Assembly (NCBI RefSeq): GCF_034111725.1
Contig: NZ_JAWUWR010000069.1
Span: forward strand, 1 to 64,000
Direction of reading: 5' to 3'
From: Thalassolituus sp034111725
GTDB taxonomy: Bacteria > Pseudomonadota > Gammaproteobacteria > Pseudomonadales > Oceanobacteraceae
DNA length: 64,000 bases
Every line of letters begins with the position of its first letter. Within the stretch, counting starts at the first letter, position 1. A program made the translations under genes and the position numbers. Under the pieces are notes generated by a model. It did no database searches and was not told the origin of the DNA. It saw only the letters and a program-made list of their open reading frames with translations. Positions 17,503-26,579 of the stretch are shown one piece after another.

Positions 17503-18813
17503 TTAGGCCATTCGAGTCATCTTGGCGACAAACATACAGTCAGCATCTTGTTGTGGTGCACCGACCATTTGTTGCGACTCTAAAGTGAACTCAGGATGAT
17601 TTGCTAGGAAAGTAGCCACAGCTTCTTCGTTCTCGCTTAGCTGCCAGCTACACGTTGCGTACACCATGTGTCCGCCTTTGCGTACCGCAGCACATGCGTT
17701 GTTTAGAATTTTTTGCTGTAATGCTTCCATCTCTGCACTGTCGGAAGCATCAAAACGCCAACGAGCATCGGCATTGCGACGCCACGTACCTGATGCAGTA
17801 CAAGGTGCATCAATCAGTACCCAATCGAAACCTTGCTGACGTGCAACCTCTGCAGGTAAGCGCAGCGGCGCTTCGGCATCCCAAGTAAAGGTACGGATAT
17901 TCAGGTAGCTGGCGCGTTTGGCTCGACGTTTAAGCTCATCTAGCTTGAATTGGTGTAAGTCAGTCGCAACGACTACCCCTTTTTGTTCCATGCGGCTAGC
18001 AATCGCTAAGGTTTTACCACCGGCTCCGGCACAGCAATCCCATACTTTATCGCCTTTGCGAGCAGCAACCATATTGGATAATTGTTGGCTGGCTAGATCT
18101 TGAATCTCTACCTTGCCTGCTTTGTAAGGTTCGCTTTGCTGTAAGCCGTTGCCACCTTGAGCGCATAAGGTGCCATTACGGATATCGGCTTGAATTCCGG
18201 CATCCAGCAATTGCGGCAAAATAGCTTCTGGTGATTCGTTGGTGTTAATGCGCAACCAGAGCGGTGGGCGGGCGCTTTGCTGTTCAACAAAGCGTTGCAG
18301 ATCCATGTCGCTCCAACGGCTGCGTTCTGCGCGTTGCTGTAATAATGGTAACCATTGTGGACGCAAACCGTGCCATAGCATCCATTCCGGCGAGAGCGGG
18401 TTGCTCATCGCGCGTTCTTGGAAGTCGATAAAGCATTGCTTGCGCGAGCCACTATTCCAGTCTTGCGGTACCCGCCAGCGACCTTCACAGCGTTGATGAA
18501 TCCAGTACCAGAAGTTATTGCGGCTTAATTGATCGCTGTCATCTGGCTGCCAGGTATCATCCCAAGTCATCCAATCAATATTCGCGCCTTGGCGCTGCAC
18601 GGCTTCTAATGCACAGGCAAGCTGCATGTAGCGCACGCCTTGGATCATGGCATCACTGACGGCCATTGGCATCGGCTCGCCCTGATGACGACGCCAGCCA
18701 GCGGCATGTTGCTTTAGCCAACGATCAAGCGGTGGGCGCGGCGACATGGCCTGCCAACGCAACCACAGAGAGTGCAGTTGTTCGTAAGTTATGATTTGGC
18801 GGGCAGAAGACAT
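17503..18813 (-). CDS. RsmB/NOP family RNA cytosine-C5 methyltransferase
   Basis: A 436-residue SAM-dependent RNA m5C methyltransferase. The SAM loop is CCAGAGGKTLAIA, the motif IV cysteine is in IDAPCTASGTWRRN, and the motif VI catalytic cysteine is in YATCSWQLSENE. The N-terminal 220 residues form the RNA-binding part. The target RNA is not determined; rRNA (16S or 23S) is likely by family. ATG at 18813 is preceded by GGAG. A 93-base gap separates it from the AraC regulator upstream, so co-transcription is possible. Confidence 0.88.
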   Translation of the reverse strand: MSSARQIITYEQLHSLWLRWQAMSPRPPLDRWLKQHAAGWRRHQGEPMPMAVSDAMIQGVRYMQLACALEAVQRQGANIDWMTWDDTWQPDDSDQLSRNNFWYWIHQRCEGRWRVPQDWNSGSRKQCFIDFQERAMSNPLSPEWMLWHGLRPQWLPLLQQRAERSRWSDMDLQRFVEQQSARPPLWLRINTNESPEAILPQLLDAGIQADIRNGTLCAQGGNGLQQSEPYKAGKVEIQDLASQQLSNMVAARKGDKVWDCCAGAGGKTLAIASRMEQKGVVVATDLHQFKLDELKRRAKRASYLNIRTFTWDAEAPLRLPAEVARQQGFDWVLIDAPCTASGTWRRNADARWRFDASDSAEMEALQQKILNNACAAVRKGGHMVYATCSWQLSENEEAVATFLANHPEFTLESQQMVGAPQQDADCMFVAKMTRMA

Positions 18814-18907
18814 GCGGAACTCCGGATCAGGCGATTAACAGCAGAAAACCGCGCAGCATAACCATTTCACCGTGCAGTGAAAAGGTGAACTGTGTTTATG
18901 CCGTAAA

Positions 18908-19951
18908 TCAGTTGGTTTTGCGCTGCTCTTGGCGGTGCTCTTGCCTATATAGGGAGGGAGATTGTCCCGCCCAGCCTTTGAACGCTTTAGCGAAATTGCT
19001 GGCATCACTATAGCCTAATTGCTCGGCAATAATGTCGATGGATAGTATGCCGTCTTTAAGCAAACGCTGTGCTTGGGTGTAACGGACGCTGTCTTTAATT
19101 TGCTGAAAGCTGCGTTGTTCAGCTTTAAGCTTGCGGTTTAGCGTGGCAGCAGACATACATAAGGTCGAGGCAACGCTGTCTACGGTTGGCATTTCAGCGA
19201 TGTGTTCGAGCAATATTTCACGGACTCGGGCCGATAACGTGGCACTTTCGGCAACGGAATGGAGGGCTTGCTTTAGTTCGTTTTCAGCAAGGTTCTCTAA
19301 ATTTGGGTTGAAGAAGGATAGCTGTCCTTCAAGCGCCGCTCTTGGCCAAGTTAAACGGTTTAGACTTGAGCCCGATTCGATAGTGCAGTTTGCAAGAATG
19401 GTTTGGTTACTGAGGTCCGTGTTGTCTTGGATGTATATGGTGCTTTGTGCTGTTTTACTGCTTGGTGCGACCAATGTGCGGCAAATGGTTTCGACACTCG
19501 ATAGAAAAGCGAGTACTAAAAACTGGCCTGCAGGATGGTCAAATTTGGGGGTGATGGATAGATGACGATGCTTGTCATCTAGCTTTCTTTCCATATCAAA
19601 TAATTGGATTCGGGTTTCAATATAGAGGACGACTTTTTGCGCGGCATCGACCATGGTTTCACTATATTGCGCGGCAAATCCAAGTGCTCCATGTTTGGAT
19701 AATGTCATACGCTTGCCGTATTCCAAGGCAATGGATAAATCGTTGGTTAGGTCACAAAAACGCTGCAGCATTTTTAGTGCTGACTCGTGGCCTACTGATA
19801 CGTCGGGCTGAAACAGCAGGGTCTCTGGTAGGCCGGTATCCTTCAGTAGTTCAGATGCGGATATTCCGCGTTCGAAGCCGAGTTCGGTCAGAAGTATCAA
19901 GTAATCTGACGATATTCGGTAATCGCCAACACCGACTGTTTTTATAGTCAT
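18908..19951 (-). CDS. AraC family regulator with Arabinose_bd-type N-terminal domain
   Basis: A 347-residue regulator. The N-terminal 200 residues match the ligand/dimerisation domain of OruR/VirS-type AraC proteins (DLSIALEYGKRMTLSKHGALG). The C-terminal 100 residues hold two helix-turn-helix units, MSAATLNRKLKAEQRSFQQI and the signature EQLGYSDASNFAKAFKGWAG. ATG at 19951 is chosen; a GTG three codons upstream is equally open. It is divergent from the metal-dependent hydrolase gene at 20142 across a 190-base region and may regulate it (inference). Confidence 0.88.
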   Translation of the reverse strand: MTIKTVGVGDYRISSDYLILLTELGFERGISASELLKDTGLPETLLFQPDVSVGHESALKMLQRFCDLTNDLSIALEYGKRMTLSKHGALGFAAQYSETMVDAAQKVVLYIETRIQLFDMERKLDDKHRHLSITPKFDHPAGQFLVLAFLSSVETICRTLVAPSSKTAQSTIYIQDNTDLSNQTILANCTIESGSSLNRLTWPRAALEGQLSFFNPNLENLAENELKQALHSVAESATLSARVREILLEHIAEMPTVDSVASTLCMSAATLNRKLKAEQRSFQQIKDSVRYTQAQRLLKDGILSIDIIAEQLGYSDASNFAKAFKGWAGQSPSLYRQEHRQEQRKTN

Positions 19952-20085
19952 ACGACTCACATTGCTAGTTTAGAACCACAAGCTGCAAGCTTAGCACCCG
20001 CTTGCCGATGGGGCAGTATGTCATAGTGGTTGCACGTCAGGTATGTTCTATCTGGCCATAACGAATGACAAAATATAACAAAAGA

Positions 20086-20107
20086 GTCTGCTATTGTTAT
20101 TGCAGAC
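20086..20107. repeat. Short inverted repeat upstream of the hydrolase gene
   Basis: GTCTGC and GCAGAC flank a 10-base AT-rich spacer, 34 bases before the hydrolase start codon and in the region shared with the divergent AraC gene. It could be an operator or a leader hairpin. A 6-bp match can arise by chance. Confidence 0.3.
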
Positions 20108-20141
20108 CGATTTGCCCGATAGCCCTTTGAGGGAGTTTATT

Positions 20142-20984
20142 ATGACTAATGCGAACAATAATTCTGAATCGATCGGCATCAAGCCTCGTCGTATGGCGTT
20201 TGATACAGAAACCCCTATGAAAAAATACACGTTTAACAATAATTCACTTGTTAGTACGTTTTTCTATGCATTATCGGCGCTATTTCCAGATGGTGAGCGT
20301 TTTTTTATTCACTCGGTTCGTAATTTCAAAGACGACATTACTGATGAGAAAATGAAGGCCGATATTAAAGGTTTTATAGGACAAGAAGCCCATCATGGCA
20401 TCTCACATGAAGCGTTAAATAAAGCCATTGGTGATATGGGCTTTCCGATGCAAGCGATCACCGACCGTTTGCACAAGCGAGTCGCTTTTCTAAAAACACT
20501 GAGTCGTGAGCGCCAGTTAGCGTTAACGGTTGCTATGGAGCATTTTACCGCATCGTTGGCTGAGTTTTTATTAAAGAATCCTGAGGCGATGAATACTGTC
20601 GATCCGACAGTGCGTAAAATGATGCTTTGGCACGCGGTGGAAGAAATAGAACATAAAGCGGTCGCCTTTGATGTTTATCGCGCTTTTGTGAATAAAGAAT
20701 TTATGCGCAAGCGCATTATGGTGGTTGCAGTGGGCGGCTTGTTTTGTCGCTTGGCTTATTACCAGTTTCTACTATTAAAGTCAGATCGTCATTTTCCTAG
20801 CTGGCGTGAATGGAAAGAAGCGACGCAATTCTTTTGGGGTAAAAAAGGTATTTTGCGCGATAATCTAAAAGGCCTACGCGAATTTTTTCATACCGGTTTT
20901 CATCCATCGGATATTGATCAAAATTATTTGATTAACGATTGGGAAAAACGTCATCCGGACGTAGCAGAGCTACAGGTAGGCTGA
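20142..20984 (+). CDS. Predicted metal-dependent hydrolase (PF10118/COG3687)
   Basis: A 280-residue protein of the metal-dependent hydrolase family COG3687. Helices contain conserved Glu and His residues in ferritin-like spacing: GQEAHHGISHEALN, AMEHFTASLAEF and WHAVEEIEHKAVAFDVY. These suggest a di-metal centre rather than a proven hydrolase site. ATG at 20142 has GAGGGAG 8 bases upstream; an in-frame TTG at 20094 lacks one. It is divergent from the AraC regulator and is followed by a strong terminator at 21015-21043. The substrate is unknown. Confidence 0.85.
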   Translation: MTNANNNSESIGIKPRRMAFDTETPMKKYTFNNNSLVSTFFYALSALFPDGERFFIHSVRNFKDDITDEKMKADIKGFIGQEAHHGISHEALNKAIGDMGFPMQAITDRLHKRVAFLKTLSRERQLALTVAMEHFTASLAEFLLKNPEAMNTVDPTVRKMMLWHAVEEIEHKAVAFDVYRAFVNKEFMRKRIMVVAVGGLFCRLAYYQFLLLKSDRHFPSWREWKEATQFFWGKKGILRDNLKGLREFFHTGFHPSDIDQNYLINDWEKRHPDVAELQVG

Positions 20985-21014
20985 GAGCGATAGCATCGCT
21001 ATTCAATGATCTTC

Positions 21015-21043
21015 AAAACGCCGATGCCGAGCATCGGCGTTTT
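21015..21043 (+). terminator. Rho-independent terminator after the metal-dependent hydrolase
   Basis: AAAACGCCGATGC / GCATCGGCGTTTT is a perfect 13-bp stem around the 3-base loop CGA, ending in T residues, 30 bases after the stop codon. It is symmetrical and could act in both directions. Confidence 0.85.
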
Positions 21044-21130
21044 GCTATCTGCGTTTTGGCCTAATAGCTCCCGTGGCTCGATTCTCCATAATAGTGCATA
21101 ATAGCCCGCAAATTTTTATGGGTATTTATC

Positions 21131-21697
21131 ATGTCTCTCGAAGAAACGTTAAGTCAACGTAGTAATAGTGCCTGCGAACTGTGCACGTCGACTAACAATT
21201 TGACGGCCTACCAAGTTCCACCTGAGTCTGCGCTGGCGAGTATGGATAACAATATTTTGGTGTGTGACACCTGTGCAGGTCAGATCACTTCAGGTGATTT
21301 AGATGCGAATCACTGGCGTTGTTTGAGCGACAGCATGTGGAGCCAAGTCCCCGCAGTTCAGGTTGCTGCCTTTCGTCTATTAACCAAATTATCGACTGAG
21401 TCTTGGGCGCAAGATGCGCTAGAGATGATGTATCTTGATGAAGATACGCGTAAGTGGGCTGAAACCAGCCTTGCGGCAGAACATCGTGAAGTGACGCTAG
21501 ATTCTAACGGTGCTGCGCTAGCGGCTGGCGATAACGTGACTCTGATTAAAGATTTGGATGTGAAAGGTGCCAACTTTACCGCTAAACGTGGCACGGTAGT
21601 TCGCGGTATTTCTTTGTCTGATAATCCTTTGCACATTGAAGGACGCGTAAATGGTAGCCGTATTGTGATTATTGCGGCCTACTGCAAGAAAGCGTAA
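21131..21697 (+). CDS. PhnA-type zinc-ribbon protein
   Basis: A 188-residue protein of the PhnA/YjdM family, longer than the 111-residue E. coli form. The N-terminal zinc ribbon has two pairs, CELC near residue 16 and CDTC near residue 48. The C-terminal 70 residues form the small beta barrel typical of the family (ALAAGDNVTLIKDLDVKGA). Despite the name, no phosphonate-cleaving activity is established for this family and no phn genes are nearby. It has its own terminator at 21724-21757. The function is unknown. Confidence 0.85.
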   Translation: MSLEETLSQRSNSACELCTSTNNLTAYQVPPESALASMDNNILVCDTCAGQITSGDLDANHWRCLSDSMWSQVPAVQVAAFRLLTKLSTESWAQDALEMMYLDEDTRKWAETSLAAEHREVTLDSNGAALAAGDNVTLIKDLDVKGANFTAKRGTVVRGISLSDNPLHIEGRVNGSRIVIIAAYCKKA

Positions 21698-21723
21698 TCG
21701 TGTCGCTTGCTTGGATTATCAAC

Positions 21724-21757
21724 ATCCTCCACGAGTAAAATCTTGGAGGATTTTTTT
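21724..21757 (+). terminator. Rho-independent terminator after the PhnA-type gene
   Basis: ATCCTCCA (21724-21731) pairs with TGGAGGAT (21744-21751), and the pairing runs into a tract of seven T. It lies 27 bases after the stop codon. Confidence 0.85.
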
Positions 21758-21830
21758 ATGGACGTATCACGTACAATGTTGCCCGCCCATATCGAACTTC
21801 GATGTGAGCCGTAATGATTGAGGAATTCTT

Positions 21831-22502
21831 ATGGAAACAGATTTTTGGCTTGAGCGCTGGCAGCGTAATGAAATTGGCTTTCACAAAGACAAGGCAAATC
21901 CGGCGCTAGTGAACCATTGGCATACCATGCCAGTGGATATTGGATCCCGTGTATTTGTCCCTTTATGCGGCAAAACTGTCGATATCATCTGGATACTGCG
22001 TGCGGGTTATCAAGTGGTAGCTGCGGAGCTGAGCGAGGTTGCACTGGATGCCTTGGCAGATCAAATTGAAGGCGAATTTGGTTTGGCAGTAGACAAGCAA
22101 ACGGTGGATGGTTTGATCCTATATCGTGCCGCCGGAATTCTATTGATCGGGGGCGACTTCTTTAAGCTAACAGCGCGGGATATTGGTCCTGTGGATGTCA
22201 TTTATGATCGTGCTGCACTGATTGCTTTGCCGCCAGAAATGCGTCAAGACTATGCTCGGCACTTAATGGCGATTACCCATTCGGCTCCTCAGTTGTTAGT
22301 AACGGTTGACTATGATCGCGACGTTATGGATGGCCCGCCATTCGCAATTTCGACCAGCGAAGTAAATGATCACTACGCCGCTAGCTATCAGATTGATGAG
22401 ATGGAATGTCGCGAGCAGATTAATGAAGAGGTGCGTTTTCGAGATCGTGGTTTGACTTCCATGATGCAAACCGTGCATCGATTGGTCGCTATAAAATCGT
22501 GA
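21831..22502 (+). CDS. tpm: Thiopurine S-methyltransferase
   Basis: A 223-residue bacterial TPMT. The family start METDFWLERWQRNEIGFH is present, with the SAM-binding VFVPLCGKTVDIIWI and VVAAELSEVAL, and YDRAALIALPPEMRQDY. It S-methylates thiopurines and, in bacteria, can methylate selenium or tellurium compounds; the natural substrate here is not known. The length is normal. ATG follows AGGA. It stands alone between two terminators. Confidence 0.95.
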   Translation: METDFWLERWQRNEIGFHKDKANPALVNHWHTMPVDIGSRVFVPLCGKTVDIIWILRAGYQVVAAELSEVALDALADQIEGEFGLAVDKQTVDGLILYRAAGILLIGGDFFKLTARDIGPVDVIYDRAALIALPPEMRQDYARHLMAITHSAPQLLVTVDYDRDVMDGPPFAISTSEVNDHYAASYQIDEMECREQINEEVRFRDRGLTSMMQTVHRLVAIKS

Positions 22503-22538
22503 TATAGACCAATTTGTTTATTGCAGCCTAACTCTATG

Positions 22539-22565
22539 AAGCCCACATACTCGTGGGCTTTTTAT
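22539..22565 (+). terminator. Terminator after tpm, shared with trmO
   Basis: AAGCCCAC (22539-22546) and GTGGGCTT (22553-22560) form an 8-bp stem with a 6-base loop and a following T run. The convergent trmO gene ends at 22562 inside it, so the hairpin probably serves both genes. Confidence 0.85.
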
Positions 22566-23329
22566 TTCCCGTCATTCCCGTGTTCACTATTTACGTGGCT
22601 GCTATCCACTTGGCTAGGGCTCACCTGAGTTACCTTGATCACTTCAATGCTGGTGGCGGTTGGGTAACGCCAGCGCACATTGATGTCCCAGAACTGTGCG
22701 CCGTATTCACGTTCAGGCTGGTGCTTTTGGTAAGCAGGACGCGGGTCTTGAGCCAAACATTGCTCGATTAATGCGATCACTTCTTGCTGTAAACGCTGGG
22801 CTTGTTGGTTTGCTGCGTGCAAAGCGCTTTCGCACCAGTTCACTTCTATAAGTGCGGGTGTGTCTGGCGCGATATGGTTGTATGCGCTTGCTAAACAATC
22901 GGCGTAGGGGACGTAGGGCTTTATATCGATAATAGGCGTGCCATTAAGTAGATCGACGCCACTCACCCATAAACAGCAGCCTTCGATCCGTTCTACCTTC
23001 ACTAAGGACTGGCCAATGCCATTCGGCCTATGCGTGCTGCGGCTAGCGAATACCCCGATTTTTTCATTTCCGCCTAAGCGCGGTGGGCGCACACGCAAGC
23101 GAGTATCACTCTGAGCACTGGGGACGCCATGAAAATGAAATAGCAACCAAACATGCGACACTTGGTCTAAACCCTCAAACGCCAATGGATCATCATAAGG
23201 TGGGAGCAATTCAATTTTAGCGATGGCGGCTGGTGCTAATCCAGGCTGGCGCGGAATGGAAAATTTCTCACTAAAGGGTGTGTGAGCGATAGCGATAGGG
23301 TGGATAGCGAGGTGCACAGAGCGTTGCAT
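22562..23329 (-). CDS. trmO: tRNA (N6-threonylcarbamoyladenosine37-N6)-methyltransferase TrmO
   Basis: A 255-residue TrmO (YaeB/TsaA) protein, a SAM-dependent enzyme that adds the methyl of m6t6A at position 37 of ANN-decoding tRNAs. Seen are HPIAIAHTPFSEKFSIPRQPG, VSHVWLLFHFHG, the SAM-site segment GVFASRSTHRPNGIGQSLV and DIKPYVPYAD. The C-terminal part varies between species, as usual. ATG at 23329 is preferred over a TTG four codons upstream. It is convergent with tpm. Confidence 0.92.
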   Translation of the reverse strand: MQRSVHLAIHPIAIAHTPFSEKFSIPRQPGLAPAAIAKIELLPPYDDPLAFEGLDQVSHVWLLFHFHGVPSAQSDTRLRVRPPRLGGNEKIGVFASRSTHRPNGIGQSLVKVERIEGCCLWVSGVDLLNGTPIIDIKPYVPYADCLASAYNHIAPDTPALIEVNWCESALHAANQQAQRLQQEVIALIEQCLAQDPRPAYQKHQPEREYGAQFWDINVRWRYPTATSIEVIKVTQVSPSQVDSSHVNSEHGNDGK

Positions 23330-23537
23330 AGGAAGGTCCAATATCGATTGCTGTCATTATAAGCCCCGTGATTACTGGCGTCATGCTGCCTTTTCATGCT
23401 TTTTCTAGTCTATTTACGACGTGTTTGTTTCATAAAATTACATAAACATCCAACAAAAACACATATTGAGTTTGTTTTGGCTGGCATACTCGCGCAAATT
23501 TGGCCCATTTGGTCATGTGTTTGGTTCGGGGAGTGAT

Positions 23538-24968
23538 ATGAAAGCTATTCTTTTGCGTGCGGGATTTACCGGCGCTTCTATTGTCTTGATGAGTACTGCA
23601 TACGCGTCGGGCTATAAAGTAAACGAGCAAAGCGCTAGCGGTGTCGGCACTGCCTATGCGGGACGAGCAGCCGTTGCTGATGATGCATCTGTTGTTTTCT
23701 ATAACCCTGCAGCTATGAGTAAGCTGAAGCGCTCTGAGTTAAGTTTTGGTGCTACTTATATCGATGTTAAAGGTAGCTTTGAAGGTACTCGTACTAACCC
23801 TGCTGGTGTACCCGACGCTGCTGAGGGTAATGCCTATGACGATGGTGGCGACTTCGTCCCAAATGCGACGATTCCATTTGTTTATTATGTGCACCCCGTG
23901 GACGACAAGGTAGCGTTTGGTTTTGGTATTTTCGCTCCCTTTGGAACGCACACGGATTATTCCAGCAATGCTTTGGTTGGTGGGTTTGCCGATGAAACTG
24001 AATTAACCACCATCGATTTTCAGCCAACGTTTTCTTATCGTGTGAGTGATACTTTAGCCATTGGTGGCGGTATCGACATCATGTACGCCCATGGTTTGCT
24101 CTCTAAGCAATTAGACTTAGTGCCGTATGTACCAGGTCATCCGCAATTAGGTAATACCGACTATCAAGGCTACGAAAACAACTTTGAAGTAGAAGGTAAT
24201 GACTTAGGTTACGGCTGGAACTTAGGTTTGATTTGGGATGTCACGGCGCGCACGACGTTAGGCTTTACCTACCGGTCAGAAGTGGACTTAGAATTAGTGG
24301 GCGATTCTAAGTTTATTCAATCATCAGGCGTGGTGGCTTATACCGATCCTGATGGCGACGCAGGCCCTTACCCCGCAGGTATTTATCCTGTCGATGGTGC
24401 AACCGGCCAAGTCGACTCTCAGGCATCACGCGTACCATTAACCACACCGCGTTCTGCTACTTTGAGTTTGGCGCATCAAGCGACCGATAACTTGCAGTTG
24501 CAGGCTGGCGCTACTTGGACGGATTGGTCGGTATTTAAGTACTTCGACATCATTGCGACTAAGCCGGGTCTGATTGATGACCTGAGTGGCTTAGGTGATA
24601 ACTATATTGGCCACATCGTTGAAAAGTGGCACGACACACTATCTTGGGCTGTTGGCGCTAGCTACCGTATTGATCAGCGTTGGCTGTTGCGTGGCGGTTA
24701 TGCCTATGACGAAGCCCCAGTAAGTGACGATCATCGTACCGCTCGTGTTCCTGATACGGATCGCCAGTGGCTAACGGCGGGTGCTCGCTATGACCTTAAT
24801 AACGATATCAGTTTTGATTTGGGTATCGCGTACTTGTTGATTGATGATTCAAAGTTAAATGAATACGACTACGACCTTAACGATCAAGTGTCCGGTGTTG
24901 AAAACGCCCAAGGCACCTACGACGTGGATGCCCTCGGCGTATCCTTGCAGATGAACTATCGCATGTAA
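23538..24968 (+). CDS. FadL/OmpP1/TodX family outer membrane transport protein
   Basis: A 476-residue outer membrane porin of the FadL family, which imports long-chain fatty acids or other hydrophobic compounds. The signal peptide ends at AYA-SGYKVNEQSA, and the hatch N terminus is typical (GVGTAYAGRAAVADDASVVFYNPAAM), followed by alternating barrel strands ending in LQMNYRM. ATG at 23538 is preceded by GGGGAG; an in-frame upstream ATG would place a spurious tail before the signal peptide. It is monocistronic. It may supply lipid substrates for the crotonases in this window, though no link is shown. Confidence 0.92.
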   Translation: MKAILLRAGFTGASIVLMSTAYASGYKVNEQSASGVGTAYAGRAAVADDASVVFYNPAAMSKLKRSELSFGATYIDVKGSFEGTRTNPAGVPDAAEGNAYDDGGDFVPNATIPFVYYVHPVDDKVAFGFGIFAPFGTHTDYSSNALVGGFADETELTTIDFQPTFSYRVSDTLAIGGGIDIMYAHGLLSKQLDLVPYVPGHPQLGNTDYQGYENNFEVEGNDLGYGWNLGLIWDVTARTTLGFTYRSEVDLELVGDSKFIQSSGVVAYTDPDGDAGPYPAGIYPVDGATGQVDSQASRVPLTTPRSATLSLAHQATDNLQLQAGATWTDWSVFKYFDIIATKPGLIDDLSGLGDNYIGHIVEKWHDTLSWAVGASYRIDQRWLLRGGYAYDEAPVSDDHRTARVPDTDRQWLTAGARYDLNNDISFDLGIAYLLIDDSKLNEYDYDLNDQVSGVENAQGTYDVDALGVSLQMNYRM

Positions 24969-24995
24969 GCGACGATTCTCTTAGGGCAAGACAAT

Positions 24996-25031
24996 AAGGC
25001 CGGTAAATCGAAGGGTTGACCGGCCTTGTTG
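24996..25031 (+). terminator. Probable terminator after the FadL gene
   Basis: AAGGCCGGT (24996-25004) and ACCGGCCTT (25019-25027) form a 9-bp stem with a 14-base loop, 28 bases after the stop codon. The downstream TTGTTG is only weakly T-rich. Confidence 0.6.
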
Positions 25032-25223
25032 TATGTGGCGGCGCGACGGTCATGGCTGCACTAAAATGCCTATGTGACAATACTGTCATTGTACGTCTGG
25101 CTTGTTATCACCCAGCTAAGTTCTGTGATTTCGAGTATCGTCTTGTACCAACAGAGCAAGGCGTTTAGGCTTGCATTCCAATACGTTGGTTAAGTTATTT
25201 CAGGCATTAAGGAATAAAAGGGT

Positions 25224-26273
25224 ATGAGTGGTCAGTTTCAGGATCGAATCCAAGATACGAAAGAGCGCTTGCAGGATTGGTGGGCCGATCGCAGTGGCGG
25301 TAGCTCAACGGGGCGCTTAATTGTCGCTGTGGTAGTGGTTTATTTACTCGTTGCCGTAGTGGTTGGCTATTTTTGGAGTACAGAACCCGAGCAGTTTTCC
25401 GTTACCGAAGTCGCTGAAAAGCGTGCGGAAGAAATGGGTGTGAAAGTCGTTACGGGTTTTACGACCACTTCGACCTTGATCAAAGTAACAGAGACTCTTT
25501 TGCATAAGCCCGGCGGCTACCTTAGCAATGATGTTACCCCTCCAGGTGTTTGGTTAGATAACGTTCCTAATTGGGAATTTGGTGTGTTGGTTCAGGTGCG
25601 CGATTTTGCTCGAGCATTGCGTAAGGATTTCAGCCGCTCGCAAAGCCAATCAACAGAAGATAAAGATTTAGCTATAGCTGAACCGCAACTGCATTTTGAT
25701 GCGAACAGTACATTTATTCCAGACACTGAAGGCGAGTACGAACGCGGTATTGCAGCTCTTCATAGCTACTTAGCCCGTTTATCTGATCCGCAAGAACCGA
25801 CGGCACAGTTTTATGCCCGTTCCGATAACCTGCGTCAGTGGTTGTTTGATGTGGAAACTCGTTTAGGAAGCTTGTCTCAGCGTTTGAGTGCTTCTGTAGC
25901 ACGACGTCGTTTGAATACCGATGTTGGTGTTCAGCAGTCGACTCCGACTCCTGACGAAGAAGAAGTGAAAACGCCTTGGACTGAAGTTGATGACGTTTTC
26001 TATGAAGCTCGCGGTACCTCATGGGCTTTACTGCAAATATTGCATGCGATTGAAGTCGATTTTAGAGAAGTGCTAGAGAAGAAGAACGCCTTGGTAGGTG
26101 TTCGTCAGATCATTCGCGAACTGGAAGGTACCCAAGAGCCTTTAGGTTCACCTGTGATTTTGAGCGGTAGCGGTTTTGGCTTATTTGCTAATCATTCTTT
26201 GGTTATGGCCTCATATATTTCACGTGCTAACGCAGCGATCATTGATCTACGTGAGCTTCTCTCTCAAGGCTAA
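25224..26273 (+). CDS. DUF2333 family membrane-anchored protein
   Basis: A 349-residue protein with a soluble N-terminal 30 residues, one transmembrane helix at about residues 32-50 (LIVAVVVVYLLVAVVVGYFW) and a large extracytoplasmic helical domain. The family signature LLHKPGGYLSNDVTPPGVWL is near residue 93. The family is common in Pseudomonas and relatives and has no known function. ATG follows an AAAAGGG ribosome site. It is monocistronic with a clear terminator. Confidence 0.88.
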   Translation: MSGQFQDRIQDTKERLQDWWADRSGGSSTGRLIVAVVVVYLLVAVVVGYFWSTEPEQFSVTEVAEKRAEEMGVKVVTGFTTTSTLIKVTETLLHKPGGYLSNDVTPPGVWLDNVPNWEFGVLVQVRDFARALRKDFSRSQSQSTEDKDLAIAEPQLHFDANSTFIPDTEGEYERGIAALHSYLARLSDPQEPTAQFYARSDNLRQWLFDVETRLGSLSQRLSASVARRRLNTDVGVQQSTPTPDEEEVKTPWTEVDDVFYEARGTSWALLQILHAIEVDFREVLEKKNALVGVRQIIRELEGTQEPLGSPVILSGSGFGLFANHSLVMASYISRANAAIIDLRELLSQG

Positions 26274-26318
26274 TGAATCAGTAACGCGTTAAAGCCGCTA
26301 TATTCAATTAGCGCTATC

Positions 26319-26356
26319 AAAAGGTGATGTACTTCGCGGTATGTCACCTTTTTTTC
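26319..26356 (+). terminator. Rho-independent terminator after the DUF2333 gene
   Basis: AAAAGGTGA (26319-26327) pairs with TCACCTTTT (26344-26352), with an additional inner TAC/GTA pairing. A T run continues to 26355. Confidence 0.85.
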
Positions 26357-26477
26357 TTCTAATCTGACTCTTAGGGTCCTTGCCATATACCTGACAAACT
26401 TCTTACCTTATATACCTTAGACATCTACTACACTTCCGGCAGTATTTAGATATTAATGTCGCGACAGACGTTTGGTT

Positions 26478-26515
26478 TTGGCTCAAAATGATGCTGGTTA
26501 TTCTAATTGAGCCAA
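26478..26515. repeat. 9-bp inverted repeat upstream of the peroxidase fusion gene
   Basis: TTGGCTCAA (26478-26486) and TTGAGCCAA (26507-26515) are perfect inverted copies separated by 20 bases, centred about 83 bases before the start codon. They could form a regulator site; the LysR gene co-transcribed with the target is one candidate regulator, though LysR sites usually contain T-N11-A. Confidence 0.4.
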
Positions 26516-26579
26516 GTTGTGTATCTAGAGACAGTCTTGTTGACTGTGTGGTTGTAGTTAAATTAATACAGGGATAAAA

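Larger units (their letters stand above)
26274..26579. other. 306-base intergenic region before the peroxidase fusion gene
   Basis: No gene or RNA is recognised. The left part holds the terminator at 26319-26356. The right part is AT-rich and contains two inverted repeats, TTGGCTCAA/TTGAGCCAA at 26478-26515 and ACAGTC/GACTGT at 26531-26547, placed where a promoter and operator for the downstream gene would be expected. Confidence 0.6.

Noticed and set aside
21131..21697. Phosphonate utilisation gene
   Set aside because: The PhnA name is historical; no phosphonate genes or Pho box were seen next to it.
25075..25088. TGACA-ATAC-TGTCA palindrome upstream of the DUF2333 gene
   Set aside because: Only five-base arms; it lacks Pho-box direct-repeat spacing and is likely chance.
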